Source: Asterionellopsis glacialis (Eukaryota > Bacillariophyta > Plagiogrammaphyceae > Rhaphoneidales > Asterionellopsidaceae). Taken from it: a stretch of 21,946 nucleotides of DNA. The stretch spans positions 1,882-23,827 of the forward strand of contig WKLE02002211.1 in NCBI GenBank assembly GCA_014885115.2, in the 5' to 3' direction. Of the stretch, positions 8,865 through 17,060 are shown one piece after another. How positions within the stretch are numbered: position 1 is the first letter of the stretch; every line of letters begins with the position of its first letter. A program made the position numbers and the translations under genes. The notes under the pieces are model-generated. The model ran no database searches and was not told the origin of the DNA. It saw only the letters and a list, made by a program, of their open reading frames with translations.

Positions 8865-11787
8865 TTACGCTTCATTATCCTCTGCAAAGGACACCCCTTT
8901 GTCCCTACATACTCCCTTTAATTGCTGCATGAACTGCCTGAGTTGCTGGTCACTCACGTTGTCTGCTGTAGCTAGGAATGCTTTGAACTTATTTGTCGAA
9001 ACTTTACCAATTTTGGTTTCCTCCAAATTTGGTACTGGAGGTTCTGTTGGTTGATCCCCCAATAGAATCTCATCCACCATTGTCATTGTACTTATCCCAT
9101 AAATCTAATAAATCTTTTTATTCATGGAGCCTACCTTTTTTTATCTCAGACTAATTGTCACCCATTTTCCACTTCAGAAGACATTTCAAATTCGGAACTG
9201 TAGTCTTCCCTGACTGAAGAACCTGGTTTGCATTATCATGTTCAGTCTCCATCTCCTGTAACTTTTTGTAGTCCTTTATCTCTTTCTTATACTTTTCCAT
9301 TTGTCCTTTGTATTCCCAAGCCAAAAATATCTCATCCGCACACTTAAACAATTAGGTCCAATAGTGTAGAATAGACTAGGCTAGATAAGGATTTCAAACA
9401 ATTGTTTAACCATTTCCTTAACTCAATCTTCTTCTGTGGCAGACTTTGTTAGTCTCTCCATAAGTGCCTTATCTTTTCTTTTGACCTTCTCTAACAAGCA
9501 ATCACCACTCAGTCCTTTTATTTTACTCACCATATTGCATAGTACTTTGTTACTTTCTTCCAAGTCCACTAAGGTTATATTGGACCAGTTGTACTTTGTA
9601 TCTTTGTTTTCAATCATAATGGTAATATCACAATTAAATGTTTCAGCAATTATAGTTGTATTGTCCTACTCATGTCTCACATAAGGATCTTCCAACACTT
9701 TCCTTGTTAGTGGGACTTCCCACATGCTTTCCAGGCAGATGCATTTCTTTCTTCTGAGAAAGCCATTTCAAATGGTGACCTGAGGGGTGTAATGTTGTCA
9801 CCACCCTTTCTTCCATTAAGTATCACAGGATAGCCAGCCCTGCTCAGTGATACTTTTTTGATGGGTGCTGCATTTGATTGGTTGCCTTTGTGTCTCATCC
9901 TTGCCTTATCTCATGATTTTGCAAGTCTTTCATTCAATAGAGTATGAAGAATGTGTGGTAGCATGGACTTGAAGAGTCCATAATTTCTATTTGGTTCTTG
10001 AGAAACTTGTGTGGTGTGCTGTACTCCTGGGAATAAATATACCCCCATTTATTACAACTCTACTAGCAAACTCATGTCTAACCTTCCAGGTCCTCCGTCA
10101 ACTTTGAATAACACTCTCTTTCATGGCTTATCAGCAGAATCAGGGTATAATAAATCAATGTACCTTAACAATATTTGTTGAAGTACTCTACTATCAGTTC
10201 CTCCTTTTTCATTCACCAATATTAATGGAAAAACATTATTTTTCTGTGAATGTCCAAATTGTATGTTTACAATAGGTAAATCATTGATCCAATCTGCTTT
10301 TACTTTGTAATTCTCTTCCATAGTAGCTCCAGAAAAGAATGCAAGGGCTGGTGGTATGGGTTCTCTAGCTGCAGCATTAGAGCCACACAGCAGTGTGCTG
10401 GAGATGGACAACTTATTTGCAGAGGAGCCACATCTTGCAACACTACTCCCTGTTATAGTATCTGCAGGAAAACCACACCTCTACCACCATCAGAACCACC
10501 CAGAGAGAGGTTGGTCTCATCTATGTTTACTATTCTTCTCTTCTGTTCTTCAGAAAATATAACTCTCCTTTTTTCCTCAGGTATTGTCATATGGTTTTCC
10601 TTTGCAAATCCATATTCAAGGCAAAATATTTTAAACTTGTGAACCAATCATTTCAGTTATCATGTGTAGTCCACTGAATGGGTCTCATTTCCTGAACCTG
10701 TTCTTTACCAATGGTAAGTTGTTGTGGTATTCTTTCTTTATCCTTCTCCATAGTTTTACAACATTAATTCTATCATTTTTTCTCATGGACTTGTTTTTTT
10801 GCTTAAAGATGTCTTCTAAAATAGCCTGGATCTTCCAATTGTCTTTTTCCATAATACCATTGACTTGATTTAAGGAAGTGAAGGAAACTACAGCCTGAAC
10901 AATAATATCAAGTTCTTTGTCATTAAAGTGCCCTATCCTTCCAGTCCTGGTGGATTTTTTATCCCCTCTACTATAAATATGACCCAAGGTATGTGAGATT
11001 ATGCTACTGTTGTGTTTTTGATTAACTTGCTGGCATATTTTCTGCCACACTCAATGATGTTTGTGACATCCTATTTATTACTTCTTCCCATGCTTTGTCA
11101 TCTTCTCTTTCTAATTCAATCATTTCTTGGTTTGCTTTCTGTAATTGTTCAGGTGTATGCCATGAGTTCCTAGCAATACCTTTTTCTGTAGTTCCTTTTT
11201 CCTACTAGATTTGATGCTACCAGTATTTTTCTTCTTGGAAATGTTCTTACTATTGCTACTACTACTAGATCTGGATTTGTTGTGAGAGGGGGATGTTTGA
11301 CTTCTTGTATTCCTTGAAGGGGACAACATGTAGGAACCTGATGACAAGCTGGATAAACTAACAACATTTTGTGGGATGATGACTGTACCTACCCGACAAT
11401 CTCCACCACCTACACAACAATCAACAACATTATGATTCTGTTCCTTGTCCATTTGCTTCTTCTTCAATCTGTTTTCTCTCATCCTAGCAGCATGCTTTTC
11501 TCTTCTAGCACTTTTCTCCTGCTCAAGAACATATCAACTGAGTCAGGAAACTTGCTTTTGTACAGCATTCTGCCATTTTTTATCTGCAGCATGTCTACTG
11601 GAATAACCAGATTCCAACAGACAATCATTGTAGCTCTTTTTGGTGTCACAAATCTTTTTGTTGCAGCAATTTTGATTCTAGGTGACCCTTGGGTTGTCTT
11701 CCTGTGTACCATTGTCACTTGCTGGAAGCAATTGGAGGAAGTTGGAGCAAGCCTGCACAAAAAAAAAACATTTTTCTTGTCCAACAA
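8865..11787 (-). pseudogene. Decayed DDE-type transposase gene
   Basis: A single protein is spread over three frames of the minus strand. In order it shows: a basic Lys/Arg-rich start (11787-11120); a helical DNA-binding-like part (11050-10685, S-H-T-L-G-H-I-Y); N-I-D-E-T-N-L-S-L-G-G-S near 10510; an A-A-x-R-E-P-I-P-P segment near 10360; N-E-K-G-G and L-Y-P-D near 10215-10140; K-V-D-G-G-P-G-R at 10105-10082; then Q-E-P-N-R-N-Y-G-L-F-K near 9970. These motifs and their order match a transposase-like family I recall as abundant in diatoms. The Asp of N-I-D-E-T and the Asp at 10097-10099 would be catalytic; the third acidic position looks replaced by Asn (9989-9991). Breaks include stops at 10121-10123, 10049-10054 (two), 9911-9913, 9666-9668 and 9423-9425, and at least five frame changes (for example near 11490, 10650, 10480, 9715 and 9080). 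The C-terminal part (9351-9151) is a Lys/Glu coiled coil ending L-K-C-L-L-K-W-K. CG is almost absent. The exact superfamily is uncertain. Confidence 0.8.
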
Positions 11788-12370
11788 CCTGCAAAAACCT
11801 TGCCAGCTCCAAGATTAAAAAATGGGGCACAATGAGAATCTCAATGATAATGCATCAGCATTGGGATTTAAAACAATACTCATGATACAAAACACAAACT
11901 TAACAACATCTAGAATAATGATGTATAAACCAATCCCATGTTTATCCATTCATGAAGACTTTTATAAGTGTCTGGACATTTGTGTGACACAGTTCAAATG
12001 CCTTTTTTCTCATATAAACTTCAATACTCTCTATTGAAAGCTAAATGGTTAATGAAATTCAAATAGTTACTATGGTTTTAATGTTGTACATGTCTTCTTT
12101 TATACTTTATCTAACATCTTGTAACTTCTTAGATCAAAAGAGTTGAGTTAAGATAGATCTCAGGGGGGCATAAGTGGGACCATCATGGAGGAGGAAAAGA
12201 GGGATTTTTTTGTGTGATAGGTGCGTGAAATGCCAAAAAAAAGCATGGGATTCATTTTTGCTTAAACTGGTAGTCAGTCATAGAAACCTTACAGCCTAAC
12301 AGATTATCTTCTCTAGTGTTTGGGAACTCTTCAACAATGTAGTACCGGTAGCACCATACCAGGTACCAGG
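11788..12370. other. CpG-free non-coding stretch beside the transposase relic
   Basis: No convincing coding frame. The stretch is AT-rich and has one CG in its first 540 bp (12224) and a second at 12345. It is probably the 5' end and terminal region of the decayed transposon. A possible degenerate terminal inverted repeat lies at 12212-12233, and the AGGTACC-rich motif at 12355-12380 closes the stretch. Confidence 0.4.
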
Positions 12371-12386
12371 TACAGGTACTACTATA

Positions 12387-12427
12387 TCACCTATTGTACC
12401 CAAACTTTAGCATTTCAAAGTTCACTG
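12387..12427 (+). repeat. 41-bp direct repeat, copy 1 (presequence fragment)
   Basis: This 41-bp segment matches 12873-12913 with one difference (C at 12423 against T at 12909). In copy 2 it encodes the end of the plastid signal sequence of the Rieske relic (Y-C-T-Q-T-L-A-F-Q-S). Weaker similarity continues to the left (from GGTACA at 12371 and at 12841), while nothing matches to the right. Copy 1 therefore looks like a truncated duplicate of the gene's 5' end. Confidence 0.9.
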
Positions 12428-12442
12428 ATTGGCACTATTTGG

Positions 12443-12694
12443 TTATAGGTTGTCATTGGCAAACAAGTTGTCAATGCCTGTCTGTTTCAAACATATTTTG
12501 TTTGACTTGGCCAGTAGGTTGATGGAGTAATTGGCTAAGGTGACCTTTAATCCTTCTGGTTGTGACTTGATCAGGGTCCTGTAGGGTATGAGGCAGCTGC
12601 CAAGTTTCATCAACTTCTTGGTGGCTGCTGTCAAGGGACACTTTGTAGTTTCTTGTTGAGTGGTTGGATTGGTGGTTTGCATGGATGTTTCCAT
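12443..12694 (-). CDS. Small open frame between the direct repeats, doubtful
   Basis: An ATG-initiated frame of 83 residues lies between the two 41-bp repeats on the opposite strand. It begins M-E-T-S-M-Q-T-T-N-P and has a Lys/Leu-rich middle (A-A-T-K-K-L-M-K-L). I recognise no family. It sits wholly in the CpG-free, pseudogene-rich block, so it may be a chance frame or a piece of another decayed gene. Confidence 0.15.
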   Translation of the reverse strand: METSMQTTNPTTQQETTKCPLTAATKKLMKLGSCLIPYRTLIKSQPEGLKVTLANYSINLLAKSNKICLKQTGIDNLFANDNL

Positions 12695-12823
12695 TCAAGA
12701 AGTACTATGCGGGGTGATGATGGTTGTCATGTCTTATTTTTTTTGCTGGTCATATACTTGTTTTTTGAAAATTACAATAACAATCAACAAAAAAACAGAG
12801 GGTTCATTTAGTTGCCCAAAAGA

Positions 12824-14140
12824 ATGAATGTTGCCCTGCTGGTACAAGTATTCATATTGATACTATCAATAATCACCTATTGTACCCAAACTTTAGCATT
12901 TCAAAGTTTACTGCATGGCCTTTGCAGCTCTAGGTCTTGTCATAAACACAAGGATTGACCAAGTAAGCATGGCAATTTCTTTACAATATCAACAACAATT
13001 GGACAACAGCAGCAGATCCATAACAAAAAATATAACAAACTCTTTGGCACTAACCACAAGTGGAGTACACATAGTGTTGGAGCACAACGTACTAGAAAAA
13101 TCACAAGTAGCACTATCAGGCTTTCATTGTCTTTGTCAGAAGAAGAACAAGAAAATGTTGACAATATTAACAATATTAATGAGGATAATGACAATGAAAG
13201 TACTACTACTTGGTCATCTACATGGTTCCCATTAGTCTTTGAAGAGTTTACAGGTAAATCCAATCCCAGAAGTCATTATCTATTGGGCGCTCCTGTAGTT
13301 GTTTGGTATGATAATCAAAAGGACAAATGGTGTGCTCTTTTAGACAAGTGTCCTCATCAATTAGTTCTTTTGTCAGAAGGATGTATAACTCAAAACAGTG
13401 ATATTGAATGTCCATACTATCAATTTACATTTGAAGGTTTGGATGGAACTTGTACTTGTATTCCTCAACAACAAGAACAAGATGACCAAAAAGAAAAGAG
13501 AAAGAAAAAAGAATTACCACTCAGTTGTGTTATAGCCTTACCCTGTGAAATAAAACAAGGAATTTTATGGGTTCACATATCAGTATTGTATTATGGAATG
13601 AATCATCCTAATCATGCTAAAAACAAGGCACCATCATTGTTATCAGAAGAAATTGAATGAGGATACAAGAAGGTAGATGCTATTTATCAAAGTGGAGTTA
13701 TATAGTCTGATTATTTTTGAGATTTACCCATGGAAGGTCTACACTTATACTGAAAATGTATTAGACTGTACGTTTGAAAACTTGTTTGTATGTGTGTGCT
13801 TTCTGTGGTCTGTTTTCTTTTCACATGGAAAGTCTTAGAATGAGTACAACTCATTTTTAACATTTGTCATTCTCATTTTCCTTCTTTGTGGCCTTTCAAA
13901 AATCAAAGGATCACACTTACCTTTCACACATCATAAAACAATCTCTTCTTATGACAAGGCCACACCTGTTCTAATCAAGCTGGCAGGGTCAATAACAGAA
14001 GAAGGCTTCTATGGTGACCAACTAACTATAACTCCTGGATGACTTGAATTTTGAGCACCATATTTGATATACTCTAGGACATCTTGTTGGAATTGATTCA
14101 CAGATTGGAATGTTGTTTATGCCATTCCAACACTATGATG
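12824..14140 (+). pseudogene. Decayed plastid-targeted Rieske oxygenase, PaO-like
   Basis: PaO-class Rieske oxygenases act on chlorophyll derivatives in the plastid. The frame opens at ATG 12824 with a hydrophobic signal peptide (V-F-I-L-I-L-S-I-I) ending T-L-A-F-Q-S, a diatom plastid-type cleavage context, then a Ser/Arg/Lys-rich stretch. A TGA (12956-12958) interrupts, and the same frame continues to 13660. The Rieske domain starts W-F-P-L-V-F and holds C-P-H (13349-13357), L-S-E-G, a 17-residue spacing, then C-P-Y-Y (13409-13420), where the family has C-x-x-H: the last Fe-S ligand is Tyr. After L-S-E-E-I-E a TGA (13658-13660), a TAG (13703-13705) and a TGA (13718-13720) interrupt readable sequence (D-Y-F-stop-D-L-P), then a frame change leads to T-E-N-V-L-D. 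An intron-like gap (about 13767-13909) follows, then L-P-F-T-H-H, I-T-E-E-G-F at about 14007-14024, stops at 14040 and 14052, A-P-Y-L and V-V-Y-A-I-P-T ending near 14130. The order matches PaO proteins. Several stops sit where Arg is expected, as C-to-T change at CGA would give. Confidence 0.8.
12873..12913 (+). repeat. 41-bp direct repeat, copy 2 (inside Rieske relic presequence)
   Basis: Partner of 12387-12427, offset by 486 bp. It lies inside the modelled presequence of the Rieske pseudogene and includes the L-A-F codons at 12893-12901. Confidence 0.9.
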
Positions 14141-14639
14141 ATGAAGGTTATTAGTTTGAGTTGTATTTTTAAAGTATCCAAGATAAAACCTCTGCTGAAA
14201 TGGATATTTGTTGCTGTAGCTTTCAAAAAATCATCATCATGGTTACATCTGTCCAATAACAAAATTTTATAAAATGATAATATATTTTTACACCATCAGG
14301 GTCATAATTACAGATCAGCATTTATACATAAGAATAAGATGTTCCAAGATAAAATATACTTATTAATACCAACAAGTGCAGATGTTGGTGTCATTGCCTT
14401 TCAAAAATAGTTAAATGACTATAATTTTGTGGAAAGATGCTGGAGTCCAGATACACCCATGAGAGCCTTTTTTGAATACAATAAAATATATAGCAGAATG
14501 AATTAATTGAATGATAATATTCCGATACAGAGTCATGCCAGAGCTGTTGACAACTAAGATCAATACTGGAAAAAGCTCAAACAATTCTAGAAGTTGGTTG
14601 GATATTATGTGCAATTTGTGCATTCCAATCAACTGGTAG
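14141..14639. other. CpG-poor non-coding stretch with a weak inverted pair
   Basis: No gene is supported. A segment near 14220-14275 on the plus strand and one near 14405-14475 on the minus strand resemble each other imperfectly, and their short translations share an F-K-K-x-S-x-x-x-x-x-L/W pattern. This may be a small inverted duplication. The 89-residue minus-strand frame 14680-14411 overlaps the RNA polymerase relic and is not called. Confidence 0.3.
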
Positions 14640-15300
14640 TAATAGCATGGAAGGACAAAGAGCACAAAGAAATGTTTCAAGAGTAGCAGCAGGTATTGGA
14701 GCAGATGTGTTTTACTGGCTGAAACAAAAAACTTTCACCCAACCCCTGTTACGGCATTGAACATTACTGAAATTGGAGAGTTGGTGAAGAGAGGAGAGAA
14801 CCAATATCCTGGGGCTTGCAGCGTAGAATTTCCCAAAGGATGTTGATTGACTTTGGACATGGCTTCCTATCTTGCAAGGTCATTTATGGAAAAACTGCAA
14901 TTCATTTCATCAGTGTTGTGCACCTTAGAGTTAGCACAATGCATACAGAGCATCTTCTGAGTTAGATTTTGCAAAATTCTAATTAATGTAGTGTTTTGTC
15001 CTGAAATTGTACTTGCCATGTCCAAAGTTTAATGGACATTACTTTTTAATACTACCAGGTGAAAGAGATTCTTGAGATTTCTTTTTTTGTAAGAACGTTA
15101 TACTTTGGTGCTTGTTTCTTGTCTTTTGACCAACTTCCACTGCTCAGATAATTCAGGATGTATTTAATATGCCTTGATGTAAAAATATGTGTCACAACAA
15201 CTGTTGCTGAAAAGTTTCAACGCATTGTTTTCTACAATCACTTGGAAGTCTTTGCAATGAAAGGAGACAGACAAATCATACTTGGGCCATATTATTTTTT
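14640..15300 (+). pseudogene. Decayed fragment resembling the RNA polymerase II largest subunit
   Basis: The largest subunit of nuclear RNA polymerase forms the active-site clamp. Broken pieces follow its order here: M-E-G-Q-R-A-Q-R-N near 14650-14680 (compare the family's K-E-G-R-x-R-G-N), A-E-T-x-x-x-x-P-T-P-V at about 14718-14750 (compare A-R-T-V-I-T-P-D-P), V-T-x-x-N-I-x-x-I-x-E-L-V-K-R-G-x-x-Q-Y-P-G-A at 14748-14816, then a TGA (14844-14846). Further on, nucleotides near 15024-15040 recall the metal-binding N-A-D-F-D-G-D-E segment but are mutated; I-I-Q-D lies at 15148-15159 and V-A-E-K-F-Q-R-x-V-F at 15203-15235, resembling I-V-Q-D and V-R-K-F-T-K-R-D-V-F. Distances between pieces agree with the family within about 15 codons, apart from roughly 25 residues missing after P-T-P. 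Pol I is a less likely source. Only a fragment is present: no start, and most of the protein of about 1,700 residues is missing. Confidence 0.45.
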
Positions 15301-15668
15301 GTTCTCACTTTCATGAACTTTTGAAATGAACACAAAACATGGCGGCACCTACATCATGTAACAAAGTTTCTTCAACTTTTATCTGGATAGGAGAATTTTT
15401 GGATTTGAAAATATGGGAGCATCATAAATCAGAATCACATTTGACCTGTTTACTACTGTAATTTGACTGTTGAGGTCTTCCACTATCTGTGATTTAATTC
15501 ACTTCAATATCATGATATATCATGATACAAGATTCAAGATGATACTTCTTTTCATCTGGCTTTTTCTAGATACTGTCTGTAGTAGACAGTCTGTAGACAA
15601 CAAAATAGACAGCTGTCGTGCTCAGAATTTTGAACTTTCTTTTCCTTAGTACTAGGACCTACTGTAAA

Positions 15669-15925
15669 AAATCTTTTTGCACAAGAAAAATATTTTTTGT
15701 TGAGGTTGTTTGATATTAGGCCCTTTAGAATATACCCGTTAGGCAACCCCTTCAACTTTGAAGTCTTGTGTAGCTTTTCAACGGGTGAAAGCAGTTTTTG
15801 ACGAGGATGTACAGTACCTGGGTACCCTGGGTACTAGTACCACGTAAAATGACCAGTCATTCAATACTGTTGTAATTTCATTTTTTTGCGAACAAGAAAA
15901 ATATTTTTGCTGCGGTTGTTTGAAA
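15669..15925 (+). repeat. Diverged direct repeat pair of about 45 bp
   Basis: The segment 15669-15713 and the segment 15880-15925 share CAAGAAAAATATTTTT, then a T/G-rich part ending GGTTGTTTGA, with scattered differences. The shared core also resembles part of the right arm of the foldback element (around 16937-16965), so all three may come from one repeat family. Confidence 0.6.
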
Positions 15926-16062
15926 CAGGTTCGGAAGGGCTATTGTCTCTTGACTCTTGATACCCACAACCTTCTGTAACACTTATTTGGACTCAGATAC
16001 TTGGTCATACAATTCTCATTATTCTCTCTGTACAATGATACGGATACAACATTCAGTATCAA

Positions 16063-16095
16063 AACATTCAGTATCATTGAATGATACTGAATGTT
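16063..16095. repeat. Perfect palindrome, 16-bp arms with 1-base centre
   Basis: AACATTCAGTATCATT, a single G, then its exact reverse complement. An extra direct half copy (ACATTCAGTATC) sits immediately to the left at 16049-16060. As DNA it could extrude a cruciform; as RNA it cannot fold tightly with a one-base loop. It could be a protein-binding site or a repeat scar. Confidence 0.9.
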
Positions 16096-16540
16096 CTCTA
16101 TATTGAAATGTTAAAACATAAAGAATGGATTCCAAAAATCGAGGGGATGAACAATCAGGCTTTTTCAATTTTAATTCTCAGGTACACTATAATGAATATA
16201 GTAGGCCTCCTTTCTTAGCCGGGAACATTCATTTTGGATTACCATTGTCAAATCCTGCATTCATACTTTGAAACGATACCTGGTACCTGTGTACAATACC
16301 TACTTACTATTATCGGCCTATCTGAAGTAGAGACTTAAGGTAAGTTGATGTTGTTTTAAATACTTGGTATCAGGTACAGATTTTGTTCGTTCGTTTACTC
16401 GTAAATCGTACGAAATTGGATTGGAAAACTCCGCTTGGTTAAAGTTTCTAGTTGTAACTCTCTTTACCAGGTAACTGACTGTCCTGTAAAAAGTGCAGTA
16501 CCTCCGAAGAATCCGTTTTTATTTGAGACGAAGTAAAAAA

Positions 16541-17060
16541 TCTCGTAAGAAATCTTTTTCGGAATATTATCCATTGAAAGTAACTGGGAAATATTTTATT
16601 TTCGGGGATGGAATATCATCCCTTGATTTTTTTTCTTGCGCCGTGCAATACTTTTTTTCTTGTTTTTTTTTCAGAAAAATGCACGGTATTTTACAACAAT
16701 CTACCATGGAAGCACCGTAGAATCTCTACTGAGTTCTACGGTACCGGACAAGAAGATTTCACATCATTCTTGTCAAAAATCGAGAATCTGCCACCAATAC
16801 GCCGAGATAATGATGGACCCAAATTCACCCTCCTCCAACAAAGATCTTGCTTCTTGTCTGGTGACGTAGAACTCAGTAGAGATTCTATTGTACTTCCATG
16901 GTAGATTGTTGTAAAATACCGAGCGTTTTTCTGAAAAAAAACAAGAAAAAAATATTGCCCGCCGCAAGAAAAAATCAAGGGATATTCCATCCCCGAAAAT
17001 AAAATATTTCCCAGTTACTTTCAATGGATAATACTTTCCCAAAAACCGTAGAGACACACA
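16541..17060. mobile_element. Foldback (long inverted repeat) element
   Basis: Two arms of about 190 bp, left 16565-16755 and right 16850-17033, are inverted copies of each other. They differ by a few substitutions, T-run lengths and one 3-base indel, and a 94-bp unique spacer separates them. Weaker similarity extends outward to about 16541 and 17060. The arms hold T-runs and shared blocks such as CCATTGAAAGTAACTGGGAA and ACAACAATCTACCATGGAAG. Open frames cross both arms (16608-16904 plus, 17072-16773 minus), and their peptides are nearly the same because the arms are. No transposase is present, so this is a MITE-like or foldback element moved by another enzyme, or a local inverted duplication. 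No target-site duplication was found. CG is not depleted here, unlike in the neighbouring relics, which suggests a younger age. A transcript through it would form a long hairpin. Confidence 0.75.

Larger units (their letters stand above)
15301..16540. other. AT-rich repeat-bearing intergenic region
   Basis: No gene is supported; the minus-strand frame 15755-15552 begins at a non-ATG codon and shows no family. CG becomes frequent again after about 15,600, marking the right edge of the CpG-poor block. The region contains a diverged direct repeat, a GGTACC-rich cluster at 15811-15842, similar short motifs at 16275-16290 and 16368-16380, and the palindrome at 16063-16095. Confidence 0.45.

Noticed and set aside
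8486..8932. 148-residue plus-strand open frame
   Set aside because: It overlaps the RRM gene's upstream region and the end of the transposase relic, has no recognisable domain, and is contradicted by minus-strand frames of similar length.
11369..11818. 149-residue plus-strand open frame with hydrophobic segments
   Set aside because: It is antisense to the transposase relic; the hydrophobic look comes from the complement of Lys/Glu/Asn-rich codons.
12956..12958. Selenocysteine reading of the TGA in the Rieske gene
   Set aside because: No SECIS-like element was recognised, the family has no selenocysteine there, and several further stops follow downstream.
12937..12966. A 30-nt intron (AG|GTCTTG to CCAAG) removing the TGA
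   Set aside because: It is too short for normal spliceosomal introns and the acceptor lacks a pyrimidine tract.
8950..15550. Fungal-style repeat-induced point mutation as the cause of CpG loss
   Set aside because: That process is not known in diatoms, and the loss is of CG specifically rather than of a wider C-to-T pattern, so CpG methylation is the simpler reading.
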